Assembly (NCBI GenBank): GCA_030621655.1
Contig: JAUXHH010000001.1
Coordinates: 1-42,389, forward strand
DNA length: 42,389 nt
Direction: 5' to 3'
DNA from: Desulfobacterales bacterium
Lineage (GTDB): Bacteria; Desulfobacterota; Desulfobulbia; Desulfobulbales; BM004
Made by a program: the position numbers and the translations under genes. Positions 7,929-16,971 of the stretch are shown piece by piece. The stretch's first letter is position 1. The number at the start of each line of letters is the position of its first letter. The notes below the pieces were generated by a model. The model did no database searches. It saw nothing but the letters and a program-made list of their open reading frames with translations, and had not been told where the DNA came from.

Positions 7929-9626
7929 TTACGACAAAAGCATTTCGGTTGTTGCCTTTCCGGCCGGCACCATTGGATACACTCCTTCCTCCCTGGCAAT
8001 AACAAAATCCATAAAAACTGTATTATCAGTTGCCAGAGCCTCCTTGATAACAGGCTCAACCTCGCTAACCTTGGTAGCCCGCAACCCGACAGCACCATAT
8101 GCCTCCGCCAATTTCACAAAATCCGGAGAAACTTCAAGGTCAGTACCTGCGTAACGCTTATCATAAAAAAGCTCCTGCCACTGTCTGACCATTCCCAGAT
8201 AGCCGTTATTTAAAATTGCAATCTTCACCGGGCATTTATACTGTCTCGCGGTGGCCAATTCCTGGATATTCATCTGAATGGAACCATCACCGGCCACATC
8301 AATAACAATTTTGTCCGGTGCAGCCATCTGGGCCCCTATTGCTGCCGGGAAACCATATCCCATAACACCAAGGCCCCCGGACGTAAGAAAATGCCTCGGC
8401 TTATTAAAATGATAAAACTGGGCCGCCCACATCTGGTTCTGTCCAACCTCGGTAGAAATAATTGCATCACCATTTGTCATCTCATGGAGTTTCTGAACCA
8501 CAAATTGCGGCTTGATGATATCGCCTTCTTCGACATATCCCAGAGGATGATCGCGCTTCCAACTGTTAATTTCATCCAACCAGGGACCAAGTTTTTCTCC
8601 CTGCTCCTTGCCATTGAAATCTTCCTGGACATCAAACCATCTGTTCATGGCTGTTAAAGCATACTTGCAATCAGCAACTATGGGTATATCGACTTTGACA
8701 TTCTTGCTGATCGAAGTTGGATCAATATCAACGTGAATAATCTTTGCATGCGGTGCAAAATCAGCAAGCTTACCTGTTACCCTATCATCAAATCTTGCCC
8801 CAACAGCAATGAGGAGATCACACTGCGACACTGCCATATTGGCAAAATACGTACCATGCATGCCGAGCATACCCATTGAGAGTTTATGGGTGCCGGGAAA
8901 TCCTCCCAATCCCATAAGAGTCATCGTGGTGGGAATATTCAACTTGGTGGCAAGCTCAGTCAATTCTTCATTGCTGTCTGATGCAATGACACCACCTCCA
9001 GCATAAATCACCGGTTTTTTTGCTTTCAGTATTTCTTTACAGGCCTTGGCAATCTGGCCAGGATGGGGCTCATAGGTTGGCCTGTAAGTCTGCATTTTAA
9101 CAGGCTTGGGCTCGGGAAATTTAGCCTTTGCTACTACCACATCTTTAGGCAGGTCTATGAGAACGGGGCCTGGTCTGCCTGTTCTGGCAACATAAAAAGC
9201 CTCCCGAATAGTTTCTGCGAGGTCTTTGGGATCCTTCACCAAATAATTATGTTTGGTGCAGGGCCTGGTAATGCCAATAATATCAACTTCCTGAAAAGCA
9301 TCATTACCTATAAGGCCTGTTGGAACCTGTCCTGTAAAAACCACCATGGGGATGGAGTCACAATAAGCCGAAGCTATTCCTGTTACGGTATTTGTTGCTC
9401 CAGGTCCTGAGGTAACCAGGGCCACCCCTACTTCACCCTTGACTCGGCCATATGCATCTGCCGCATGGACAGCGGCCTGTTCATGCCTTACAAGAACATT
9501 GGTAATATCGGATTTTTCCAGTTCGTCAAATAAATCAATTATCACTCCACCGGGAAACCCAAAAATAACTTCAACTCCCTGCTCTTCGAGACATTTAACA
9601 ATCGCTTCTGCGCCTGTAACTTTCAT
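7929..9626 (-). CDS. ilvB: Acetolactate synthase, large catalytic subunit
   Basis: IlvB condenses two pyruvates, or pyruvate and 2-oxobutyrate, for valine, leucine and isoleucine synthesis. It has three thiamine-diphosphate enzyme domains. The catalytic glutamate is Glu49 in VRHEQAAVHAADAYGR; the central FAD/nucleotide domain follows; and the ThDP/Mg motif begins GDGSIQMN and ends in ILNNGYLGMV near residue 470. Length 565 is usual. The ATG is preceded by GAAGGAAG. The promoter and leader at 9661-9801 suggest this is the first gene of the ilv-psd-pssA-leu run. Confidence 0.96.
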   Translation of the reverse strand: MKVTGAEAIVKCLEEQGVEVIFGFPGGVIIDLFDELEKSDITNVLVRHEQAAVHAADAYGRVKGEVGVALVTSGPGATNTVTGIASAYCDSIPMVVFTGQVPTGLIGNDAFQEVDIIGITRPCTKHNYLVKDPKDLAETIREAFYVARTGRPGPVLIDLPKDVVVAKAKFPEPKPVKMQTYRPTYEPHPGQIAKACKEILKAKKPVIYAGGGVIASDSNEELTELATKLNIPTTMTLMGLGGFPGTHKLSMGMLGMHGTYFANMAVSQCDLLIAVGARFDDRVTGKLADFAPHAKIIHVDIDPTSISKNVKVDIPIVADCKYALTAMNRWFDVQEDFNGKEQGEKLGPWLDEINSWKRDHPLGYVEEGDIIKPQFVVQKLHEMTNGDAIISTEVGQNQMWAAQFYHFNKPRHFLTSGGLGVMGYGFPAAIGAQMAAPDKIVIDVAGDGSIQMNIQELATARQYKCPVKIAILNNGYLGMVRQWQELFYDKRYAGTDLEVSPDFVKLAEAYGAVGLRATKVSEVEPVIKEALATDNTVFMDFVIAREEGVYPMVPAGKATTEMLLS

Positions 9627-9661
9627 AGAAACTTCCTTCGATTCCTGATTTACTCAAAATA

Positions 9662-9726
9662 TGCCCTTCTTTTTAAGATATATGGGCACTCTCCAAAGAC
9701 CCTGAATATTGACTCAGCAAGGGTCT
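9662..9726 (-). promoter_or_regulatory. Two-hairpin leader of the ilv operon
   Basis: Between the promoter and ilvB, two inverted repeats lie in tandem. The first to be transcribed pairs AGACCCT with AGGGTCT (7 bp, arms 9726-9720 and 9703-9697). The second pairs TGCCC with GGGCA (arms 9688-9684 and 9666-9662). Neither is followed by a convincing run of T, so a classical terminator/attenuator is not shown. I see no leader peptide rich in Ile, Leu or Val and no T-box hallmark. It may affect translation or mRNA stability. Confidence 0.35.
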
Positions 9727-9773
9727 AGCAACTAATTTTATAAAATTGAAAAAATTTTTAGAAAAGATAGGAA

Positions 9774-9801
9774 TATATAGCACCATGACTCAACTTGTCA
9801 A
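9774..9801 (-). promoter_or_regulatory. sigma70-like promoter of the ilvB operon
   Basis: The minus strand has a perfect TTGACA (9801-9796), a 16-base spacer and TATATA (9779-9774); shifting two bases gives TATATT at 18. The predicted transcript start is about 140 bases before ilvB, leaving room for the hairpin leader. Positions 9802-9926, up to the mqnD stop, show nothing else. Confidence 0.65.
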
Positions 9802-9926
9802 GCCAATGTTTAGGCGAAATACTTGCCTGCAGGCACTTACTGGAAAATGATTATTGGGTATACAAACAAAGAATAAGCTGACATATAAGTTTTCACACTA
9901 CTCTGTGTAAATCTTAGCCCGTTATC

Positions 9927-10769
9927 CTAATATGAGATTATTTGGGTATTATCTATAGAATTTGAAAATATGCCCGCCTGCCGTCCTTTTTCTAAAAAAA
10001 ACTCAATAGCTGTCATCCCCTCTTCTCCCAAGTCTTCCGAAAAAGTATTCACATAAAGCCCGATATGATCGTTGATTACAGAGTCTTCAAGTTCCCGGGC
10101 ATGTTCTTTAATATAGGGGCTGCAAAGTTCAGGGTTTCTTTGAGCCCAGGCTATACTTGCTCTTAACGCCTTATCAATTTTTTCTATGAGGTCCATGCCG
10201 AGTGAACGCTTCACAGCGATCCCTCCCAACGGTATGGGATATCCCGAAATTTCCTCCCACCAGGATCCAAGATCTTTGATAAGTTCAAGCCCCCTGCTCT
10301 CGTAGGTAAATCTGCTTTCATGGATGATGACCCCACAGTCGACCTTTCCAGATTCAACTGCAGGCATGATTTCATCAAATCGCATCATGACGACATTCTT
10401 CCACTCAGGCTTATATAATTTCAGGAGCATGGCAGCTGTTGTATATTTGCCTGGCACTGCAACAGTCATTTTTGCAATATCGGTCGGTTCAACTTTTTGA
10501 CCGGCTACCAACAAAGGCCCGCAACCACGTCCAAGGGCTCCACCGGATTTCAGCAAAATATAATCTTCCAGAACATGACCAAAGGCATGAAAGGAAAGTT
10601 TTGTTATATCAAGGCGCCCCTGTAACGCCCACTCGTTTAAGGTCTCTACATCTTCAAGCCTTTCCGGTTGGAGGCTCCATCCAGTATGAGGGATATGCCC
10701 TTTAACCAGGCCACAGAAGATATAGGTATCATTGGGACAGGGAGAGAATCCAATAGAAAGCGATTTCAT
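9927..10769 (-). CDS. mqnD: 1,4-dihydroxy-6-naphthoate synthase MqnD
   Basis: MqnD converts cyclic dehypoxanthinyl futalosine to 1,4-dihydroxy-6-naphthoate in the futalosine route to menaquinone. The protein has the periplasmic-binding-protein-like fold typical of MqnA/MqnD. It shows the family N-terminus GFSPCPNDTYIFCGL and a conserved histidine, His150 in VIIHESRFTYE, which matches the proposed catalytic histidine of the family. Length 280 is normal. mqnB lies 25 bases upstream on the same strand. Because this route replaces the men genes, it points to menaquinone-based anaerobic respiration. MqnA and MqnC are not in the window. Confidence 0.93.
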   Translation of the reverse strand: MKSLSIGFSPCPNDTYIFCGLVKGHIPHTGWSLQPERLEDVETLNEWALQGRLDITKLSFHAFGHVLEDYILLKSGGALGRGCGPLLVAGQKVEPTDIAKMTVAVPGKYTTAAMLLKLYKPEWKNVVMMRFDEIMPAVESGKVDCGVIIHESRFTYESRGLELIKDLGSWWEEISGYPIPLGGIAVKRSLGMDLIEKIDKALRASIAWAQRNPELCSPYIKEHARELEDSVINDHIGLYVNTFSEDLGEEGMTAIEFFLEKGRQAGIFSNSIDNTQIISY

Positions 10770-10794
10770 AGTGCTACCAGAAATTGTGTGCTAA

Positions 10795-11454
10795 TTAAGT
10801 CGCTGTTGGGGCGTATTCCCGCAGAAGAACCTCAACCACCCAGCAAATTTCATCAATGGCATCTTCGAGCATCCAGTTTGCTGTATGACGATCTTCAACC
10901 ATGTTACTGATACAACGCAACTCAACACAGGGGACTTTAAAAGTATTACATACCATTGCCACAGCAGCTCCCTCCATGTTCTCACACCCGGCAGCAAATT
11001 TTTCCCGTAGATATTCTCCACGCTTTTTTGTGCCACTGCAGCAGTTGACAGTTACAAAATTTGCCGCCCTGAATTCTATTTCATTGACATTTAAAATATT
11101 CTTGCAGTTTGAAACAAGTTCATTATTAAATAAAAAGTGAGTGTGCAATTGTGAAAGTCCAGAATCAAAATCCAGGATATCATCCTGCATGCAGATGCCA
11201 AAATCACCGAAAATTTCTTGTTGAGCCAGGCATATGTCAAGCAGATTTATGCCACTGTCAAGATATGCGCCACCAACTCCTATATTTATCACACCATCAA
11301 TATTAGAACCATGAAGAGCCAGATAGCTGCTAAGATTTGCAGCAGTTGTAACGGGCCCCATACCAGTAACCAGAGCTTCCAAATGCTCAGCATCTGAAAG
11401 GAATTGTTTTAATGGTTTTATTTCTTTTTCAGTGGCAGCCGCAACAAGTAACAT
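10795..11454 (-). CDS. mqnB: Futalosine hydrolase MqnB
   Basis: MqnB removes hypoxanthine from futalosine, the second step of the alternative menaquinone route. It belongs to the nucleoside phosphorylase/MTA-SAH nucleosidase family: the start MLLVAAATEKEI, the GMGPVTTAANLS segment, the glycine-rich INIGVGGAYLD and the CENMEGAAVAMV purine-binding glutamate motif are visible. A plain MTA/SAH nucleosidase is the alternative, but the adjacent mqnD settles it. I chose the ATG at 11454 because AGAGGTG lies just upstream; a GTG three codons earlier overlaps that site. Confidence 0.9.
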   Translation of the reverse strand: MLLVAAATEKEIKPLKQFLSDAEHLEALVTGMGPVTTAANLSSYLALHGSNIDGVINIGVGGAYLDSGINLLDICLAQQEIFGDFGICMQDDILDFDSGLSQLHTHFLFNNELVSNCKNILNVNEIEFRAANFVTVNCCSGTKKRGEYLREKFAAGCENMEGAAVAMVCNTFKVPCVELRCISNMVEDRHTANWMLEDAIDEICWVVEVLLREYAPTAT

Positions 11455-11564
11455 GTACAACACCTCTAATTTATTATTGAAAAGATAGCACGTCTTTAAA
11501 AGTTAGGGTATTTTCGTCCTGACAGCAACCAATTTTCTTTTACCTCAACACTCACAGAATCAAC

Positions 11565-12683
11565 ATGAATCCCGAATTTAACTTTGAATCATATCAGTAT
11601 GATCTGCCTGCAGATCAAATTGCCCAGTTTCCAGCTGCAATCAGAGACAAGTCTCGACTTCTTGTGATGGATTGCAGAAACGACAGTATTCAGGACATGA
11701 ATTTTACAGACATTCTGAGCTTCTTTCAGCCTGGTGATCTCCTCGTGGTTAACGATACTAAAGTATTTCCAGCCCGGCTTGAAGGGAGAAAGGGCACTGG
11801 CGGAAAAATTGAATTGTTTCTATTGGAATACCCTGATTTTAATAATCTTGACACGATGGAAAAACCCACTGGCCAGGCAGTTGCCCAAAAGGGTTATTGC
11901 CTTACCGTTACAGGTTTGCTGAAAAGCTCCAAAAGGCCCAAGGTGGGCACACGATTTTTTTTCAGTCCGGCAGTTGAGGGTGAACTCCTGCAATTTCTTT
12001 CAGATGGGAAAGCAATTGTGGGGCTCTATTTTAATGCAGTCAAAGATGAAAGCCCTGAAGAAATATTGATGCAATGCGGCAGGGTCCCTCTACCACCATA
12101 CATCCGTCGAGATGAGGTGGACCACCCCGATGACAGTGGACGCTACCAGACTCTTTTTGCCAGAAAATCAGGTGCAATTGCTGCACCAACTGCGGGTTTG
12201 CATTTCTCAGAAGAACTGCTCCAAAATCTTCAAAAGCGCAACATCCAAATAGCACCTATCACCCTTCATGTTGGATACGGCACTTTCGCACCCGTGAGAG
12301 TGAAAGACATACGTCAACACAAAATACACGAAGAGTATGTAGAGGTCAGTGCGAAAACAGCAAAGTTAATCAATCAAACACGAAAAGCCGGGAAAAAAAT
12401 CTGGGCAGTGGGAACGACGACAGTACGAACTCTGGAATTTGCAGCGAATAAAGATGGACAGGTAGAGGCCAAACAGGGATGGTGCGGGCTTTATATTTAT
12501 CCCGGCTATGAATTTAAAGTGGTCAACGCTTTGATTACCAATTTTCACTTACCCGGATCTTCACTTCTCTTTCTGGTTGCGGCACTTACCGGCAGGCCAA
12601 ACATACTCCGGGCCTATCAGATGGCAATAAAGCTTGGGTATCGCTTTTACAGTTATGGGGATGCCATGCTGATCATTCCCTGA
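11565..12683 (+). CDS. queA: S-adenosylmethionine:tRNA ribosyltransferase-isomerase
   Basis: QueA moves the ribosyl group of S-adenosylmethionine onto preQ1 in tRNA, forming epoxyqueuosine. The family start YDLPADQIAQFPAAIRDKSRLL (given here in outline), VNDTKVFPARL, PPYIRR, AAPTAGLHFSEEL and the C-terminal NFHLPGSSLLFLVAAL segment are all recognisable across 372 residues, a typical length. The ATG lacks a strong ribosome-binding site. It runs divergently from mqnB, 110 bases away, and converges on fmdB; no strong terminator is seen in the 55-base gap after it. Confidence 0.95.
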   Translation: MNPEFNFESYQYDLPADQIAQFPAAIRDKSRLLVMDCRNDSIQDMNFTDILSFFQPGDLLVVNDTKVFPARLEGRKGTGGKIELFLLEYPDFNNLDTMEKPTGQAVAQKGYCLTVTGLLKSSKRPKVGTRFFFSPAVEGELLQFLSDGKAIVGLYFNAVKDESPEEILMQCGRVPLPPYIRRDEVDHPDDSGRYQTLFARKSGAIAAPTAGLHFSEELLQNLQKRNIQIAPITLHVGYGTFAPVRVKDIRQHKIHEEYVEVSAKTAKLINQTRKAGKKIWAVGTTTVRTLEFAANKDGQVEAKQGWCGLYIYPGYEFKVVNALITNFHLPGSSLLFLVAALTGRPNILRAYQMAIKLGYRFYSYGDAMLIIP

Positions 12684-12738
12684 TTGCAACAGCTCCCTGC
12701 ACAATCAGTTCTATTAAATTTCCACCGGGATAAAATTG

Positions 12739-13071
12739 TCAGGCGGTTGCGGAACAGTCTGCTTTGCTTTTAGTGGCTGCTGAGGAATCAGAAGAGCTGC
12801 TTGTAGTTTTTTCGGCCTTTGGTGAGGTGTTTTTTGTTGATTTATCTTTAGTTGATTTGTCTTTAGGGGTTGAACCTGAACCATTGGAGGATTTACTGCT
12901 GTAACCATCGGCATACCACCCTCCCCCTTTCAGCTGAAAAGAACTCCTGGACACAAGTTTATTCACCGGGCCGGAACAATCAGGACAGTTTGTTAATGGA
13001 TCCTCTGTCATACGCTGAATAACTTCAATAACTTTACAACAGGATGTGCATTCATATTCATATATTGGCAT
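12739..13071 (-). CDS. FmdB-family zinc-ribbon protein
   Basis: A small 110-residue protein beginning MPIYEYEC, the hallmark of the FmdB/regulatory zinc-ribbon family. Metal ligands are Cys8/Cys11 (and an extra Cys12) and Cys29/Cys32 in NCPDCSG. The conserved GGGWYADGY segment follows the ribbon. The rest, from about residue 60, is a low-complexity tail of Ser, Thr, Lys and Ala with KDKSTKDKSTK-like repeats. The family's function is poorly known; a nucleic-acid or regulatory role is inferred from the fold. It has its own promoter at 13166-13194 and stands alone on the minus strand between queA and murI. Confidence 0.88.
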   Translation of the reverse strand: MPIYEYECTSCCKVIEVIQRMTEDPLTNCPDCSGPVNKLVSRSSFQLKGGGWYADGYSSKSSNGSGSTPKDKSTKDKSTKNTSPKAEKTTSSSSDSSAATKSKADCSATA

Positions 13072-13165
13072 TTTGTCATATACTCCAGTTCATATATATT
13101 CCCCGGCTTCAAGGGCAACGCATTTCACATGTGGTAATTCTTCTTCAATATCCTTTCGGTGGCAA

Positions 13166-13194
13166 ATATTAATTTCGATCCACGCTATTGTCAA
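13166..13194 (-). promoter_or_regulatory. sigma70-like promoter of the fmdB-family gene
   Basis: The minus strand has TTGACA (13194-13189), a 17-base spacer and TAATAT (13171-13166). This is a close consensus match with ideal spacing, about 95 bases before the ATG at 13071. Confidence 0.65.
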
Positions 13195-13473
13195 CGCCAC
13201 AAAATATTTTTTCATCATAAAATAAGGTTATAGTCGACGTATGCCGACAATAAACCGAATAGTATCTGTTTTTAATTTTTTAAAACGGAAAGTCTTGCAA
13301 GTAATTAATATCAACAGTTATCTGGACAGAATCTCCGTAAAGTTGTATTTACGCAATTTCAGGGTTGCAAATAGCACACTTTTTCCTGAATTTAATTATC
13401 TTCGTTTCAATAGTATCGAGAATATATTTTTTTAAAAAAATAAATCCATAAATTAATACTTTTCATTACAACC
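13195..13473. other. AT-rich divergent intergenic region
   Basis: With the promoter above, this forms a 402-base gap between the fmdB-family gene and murI. A 64-codon frame at 13241-13435 (+) has no ribosome-binding site and no family resemblance, so I do not call it a gene. A weak plus-strand promoter for murI can be read as TTGCAA, 17 bases, TTATCT near 13295-13323. No RNA structure stands out. Confidence 0.4.
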
Positions 13474-14256
13474 ATGATTGGAATTTTCGATTCAGGAGTC
13501 GGGGGCATGACTGTTGCCCGTGCCGTGGAAACCCTGCTTCCTGATCTACAAATTATATATTATGGGGACCTGGCAAGGACTCCATACGGAAGTAAGAGTC
13601 CTGAAACTATTATTGAATACTCAATCAATAATACAGAGTTTCTCCTTAGTCACGGTGCTCAAGCGATCATCATCGCCTGTAACTCAGCAGCAAGTGTTGC
13701 CTCAGAAATCCTCCGGCAGAAATTTGACACCCCAATTTTCGAAGTCATCTCGCCGGCAGTTAATCGTGCAGTAGCAACTACTCAATCAGGAAACATAGGT
13801 GTTATCGGCACTCGTGCCACTATCCGCAGTGGAATTTATACTCAAAAAATAAAACAAAAATCTCCCGATCTAAGAGTTTTTTCCAAAGCCTGTCCTTTGC
13901 TGGTACCGCTTGTTGAAGAAGGCTGGCTAAATGCCCGTGAAACCAAAATGATACTCAGAAAATATCTGGCGCCACTGAAACAAAAACAGATAGATACACT
14001 TGTGCTGGGCTGCACACATTACCCCCTGCTGAAAGATCTTATTCAGCATCGCGTGGGCAAAAACAGGATCAAGCTGATTGACTCCTCCATAGAAGTTGCA
14101 TTAACATTACAAGCATACCTGGATGAAAATCCTGATTTTTCTAAAACCCTTCAGTATGAAACAGCAAACAAATATTTTGTTTCAGACATCACGAAAGCTG
14201 CAATCAATACTGCAGAAAAAATATTTGGGCGTCATATTGATTTAAAAAAGGTTTAA
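13474..14256 (+). CDS. murI: Glutamate racemase
   Basis: MurI makes D-glutamate for peptidoglycan. The two catalytic cysteines are present: Cys69 in IIACNSAAS and Cys180 in LGCTHYPLL. The N-terminal FDSGVGGMTVAR with Asp6 and Ser7, the YYGDLARTPYG segment and the 260-residue length are typical. The ATG has no obvious ribosome-binding site after an AT-rich leader. lolA starts 6 bases after its stop, so the two are probably co-transcribed. Confidence 0.95.
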   Translation: MIGIFDSGVGGMTVARAVETLLPDLQIIYYGDLARTPYGSKSPETIIEYSINNTEFLLSHGAQAIIIACNSAASVASEILRQKFDTPIFEVISPAVNRAVATTQSGNIGVIGTRATIRSGIYTQKIKQKSPDLRVFSKACPLLVPLVEEGWLNARETKMILRKYLAPLKQKQIDTLVLGCTHYPLLKDLIQHRVGKNRIKLIDSSIEVALTLQAYLDENPDFSKTLQYETANKYFVSDITKAAINTAEKIFGRHIDLKKV

Positions 14257-14262
14257 CAAACA

Positions 14263-14991
14263 ATGACTTCTTCTTTTTTAACCTGTTTCCTTTCTATGAC
14301 CACACAGAGACCTATCTACAGAATCTTCACCATGATACTGTTTGCAGGCCTATTTCTGTTACCAATACAGATTGCGGCTCAACCAATGGATTCGATCGAG
14401 ATTGCTCAAAAACTGCAAGGCACATATGAAAAAGCTACAAATCTGGTGGCTGATTTTAATCAAACAACATCAATAAAATTCAGCGGGCGTGTCCGGCAAG
14501 GTTCAGGTTCCATGATATTTCTCAGGCCAGGTCAATTGCGTTGGGATTATATTGCACCTGATCATCAGGTTCTCATAAGTGACGGGGAATCCATCTCCAT
14601 GTATTTTGAAAAAAACAATCAAATGATAATCAGCAATGCGCGAGACTACCTGCAATCAGATGTCACTTACTCATTTTTTGCGGGCACAGGGGACATACTG
14701 AAAGATTTTGATATTGTTGAACCTGATTTTAAAAACGTCGAGGGAAATTCTCACCTTATCAAACTTGTCCCCAAATCAACACATCCGCATGTATCATCCA
14801 TACATGCCTGGATCACTGATGGAACCTTCCTGCTTGAACATCTACGGATTGTTGACCATTTTGATACTGTCACCGATCTCTTTTTTAAGAATGTACAAAT
14901 TGATTCCAACTCCTACGGCGGCCGCAAAATCACGAAAAATCTGTTTTCTTTCACACCACCGGCCGACACTGAAATTATCAAACAGTATTAA
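14263..14991 (+). CDS. lolA: Outer-membrane lipoprotein carrier protein LolA
   Basis: LolA carries lipoproteins across the periplasm from LolCDE to the outer membrane. An N-terminal hydrophobic signal (about residues 22-39, MILFAGLFLLPIQIAAQ) fits export. The mature part shows the LolA pattern: VADFNQTTS near the start, GSGSMIFLRPGQLRWDY, DGESISMYFEKNNQMI and a closing TDLFFKNVQIDS segment. Its 242 residues are slightly long because of the N-terminus; ATG codons at 14296 or 14332 are alternative starts. This supports a Gram-negative envelope, in line with pal and ompH elsewhere in the window. Confidence 0.85.
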   Translation: MTSSFLTCFLSMTTQRPIYRIFTMILFAGLFLLPIQIAAQPMDSIEIAQKLQGTYEKATNLVADFNQTTSIKFSGRVRQGSGSMIFLRPGQLRWDYIAPDHQVLISDGESISMYFEKNNQMIISNARDYLQSDVTYSFFAGTGDILKDFDIVEPDFKNVEGNSHLIKLVPKSTHPHVSSIHAWITDGTFLLEHLRIVDHFDTVTDLFFKNVQIDSNSYGGRKITKNLFSFTPPADTEIIKQY

Positions 14992-15013
14992 CTGTTCTTC
15001 CTGAGAGTTGATT

Positions 15014-16879
15014 TTGGACTCAAAAAAAACACCTACTCCCAAACATTCTCCAACAAGAATCAATTTAATATCCATGCCGTGGCCCCTTTTTAACAGGCCA
15101 TCCATACAGCTTGGCACATTAAAGGCTTATCTTGAAACCAGAGCCGATTGGCTTGCAGTTGACACAGAACATCTCTATCTGGAGGTTGCTTCCACTCTGG
15201 GGACGAAATTGTATCACTGGATAAGCCGGAATGCATGGGTCAGTGAATCACTGTATGGGCCCCTTGTCTTTCCTGAACAGAGGAACTCTTCTGAAATACT
15301 GGCAACGAACTATGCGCATAAAACTGGTTCCCCAATTAATACATTATTTAATTTTAACCAGATACATGAAACAGTAGAGAGCCAGCTCGAAAATTGGGTT
15401 AGCGACTGCGACTGGTCACAATATACAATTGCAGGATTCTCTGTCTGTTTCAATCAACTCCTTGCCTCACTTGCTGCAGCCAGTTCAATTAAGAAAAAAT
15501 TTCCTCATATAACAGTCGTTTTTGGCGGGTCGTCATGTGCTGCTACTGCCGGAAAATCTATCCTTGATGCATTTGACTTCGTGGATTTTGTCATCCAGGG
15601 GGAAGGGGAAAAGAGCCTGTTGGAACTTTGCGGGTACATTACCGGGCGAAGCGACAGACTTCCTCAGAATATATTTTCTGCAAAATCATCACTGCATCAT
15701 TCCAACTTGAATGATCCTGCTGTTGGCTCCCAATTGCCTTCACTGGAACCACTTCCTGTCCCGGATTATGATGATTATTTTTCAGACCAGAAAAAATGGT
15801 TCCCAGACAAACCGTTTATCCCGGTTCTTCCTGTTGAATTTTCCCGCGGTTGCTGGTGGAATAAATGCACCTTCTGTAATCTTAATCTGCAGTGGTGCGG
15901 CTATCGTTATAAAAAAGCTTCGCAAATGATTGATGAAGTTACAGCGCTATCCGCAAGGTATGGTTGTCTTGACTTCACATTCACAGACAACATGATACCC
16001 CCGCAGGAATCTTTACATTTCTTCACGCAGACAAGTGAACTCCATACTGATTTCAGCTTTTTTGCCGAAATTCGATCTATCGGTGAAAAAAAATCTATTG
16101 ATGACATTTTTTCTCTCTATCGTCGCGGGGGACTTTCGACAATACAAGTGGGTATTGAATCACTCAGCAACAGCCTCTTAAGAAGAATGCAAAAAGGGGT
16201 CAGCGTCATTGAGAATATTGCAACCATGCGGGCTGCTCAAGAACATTCTCTGGCACTGGAAGGAAACCTGATTATTCAATTTCCCGGCAGTACACAATCT
16301 GAGGTTGATGAAACTCTTGAGAATCTTGATTATATTTTTTCATTTAGTCCATTAAGCATTGCAGCTTTTTTTCTGGGACATGACAGTCCAGTCTGCATTT
16401 CCCCTAAAAAATATGGCATCAAGGCTATCATCAACCACGCAAATAACACAAAAATCTTTCCACGAGAGACTCTGCAAAAATTAAAACTCATTGTGCAGGA
16501 TTACAGAGGAGACCGGACATACCAAAAAAAAATATGGAAGCCGGTTTTTTCCAAAATAAAAAGATGGCAGAAGTATCACGAAAAGAGAAAGATAGGGGGG
16601 TTACACAAGCCTCTTTTGTACTATAGGGATGGAACTGACTTCCTTCTTATGCGCCAAGAATTAATTGACGGCACGGTTTTAAACCATAGATTGAGAGGCA
16701 CATCACGACAAATCTACTTATTCTGTACGCAAATAAGAACAGAGAAAGAATTATCTGAAAAATTCCCGGCAATCTCTCAACAAAAAATCCTTACTTTTCT
16801 TGCTGATCTTAAGAAAAAAAGACTTGTTTTCTCAGATAAAAACAGACACCTTTCTCTGGCAGTACACAGCACTTTATGA
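15014..16879 (+). CDS. Cobalamin-binding radical SAM enzyme, RiPP-maturase-like
   Basis: A B12-binding radical SAM protein of 621 residues. The N-terminus (INLISMPWPLFNRPSIQLG) and the cobalamin-domain segment (VVFGGSSCAAT, near residue 172, then VDFVIQGEGEKSL) match what I recall of the RiPP-maturation radical SAM C-methyltransferase family. The cluster motif is CWWNKCTFC (Cys280, 285 and 288), spaced CX4CX2C rather than CX3CX2C. The radical SAM barrel follows, and residues ~540-621 look like a small winged-helix domain. TTG at 15014 is chosen because GAGAG lies six bases before it. It follows lolA closely. No peptide precursor, protease or exporter is nearby, so substrate and exact reaction are unknown. 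Confidence 0.75.
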   Translation: MDSKKTPTPKHSPTRINLISMPWPLFNRPSIQLGTLKAYLETRADWLAVDTEHLYLEVASTLGTKLYHWISRNAWVSESLYGPLVFPEQRNSSEILATNYAHKTGSPINTLFNFNQIHETVESQLENWVSDCDWSQYTIAGFSVCFNQLLASLAAASSIKKKFPHITVVFGGSSCAATAGKSILDAFDFVDFVIQGEGEKSLLELCGYITGRSDRLPQNIFSAKSSLHHSNLNDPAVGSQLPSLEPLPVPDYDDYFSDQKKWFPDKPFIPVLPVEFSRGCWWNKCTFCNLNLQWCGYRYKKASQMIDEVTALSARYGCLDFTFTDNMIPPQESLHFFTQTSELHTDFSFFAEIRSIGEKKSIDDIFSLYRRGGLSTIQVGIESLSNSLLRRMQKGVSVIENIATMRAAQEHSLALEGNLIIQFPGSTQSEVDETLENLDYIFSFSPLSIAAFFLGHDSPVCISPKKYGIKAIINHANNTKIFPRETLQKLKLIVQDYRGDRTYQKKIWKPVFSKIKRWQKYHEKRKIGGLHKPLLYYRDGTDFLLMRQELIDGTVLNHRLRGTSRQIYLFCTQIRTEKELSEKFPAISQQKILTFLADLKKKRLVFSDKNRHLSLAVHSTL

Positions 16880-16971
16880 ATGTCTACTGATTCTCAAAAC
16901 CCAAAAAGGTAAATACCCACATCAAAACTTATACTCCTGCCCCTAAACTCAATAAATATTAAGGTGATCTT

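Noticed and set aside
9661..9790. Possible ilv leader peptide beginning at an ATG near 9785 on the minus strand
   Set aside because: The ATG lies within the predicted promoter, upstream of the transcript start, and the codons are not rich in Ile, Leu and Val.
13241..13435. 64-codon frame upstream of murI on the plus strand
   Set aside because: No ribosome-binding site, AT-rich codon use unlike the neighbours and no family resemblance; it is more likely noncoding.
16880..16971. Ten-codon frame after the radical SAM gene as a possible RiPP precursor
   Set aside because: It is too short, has no leader/core pattern and no good ribosome-binding site.
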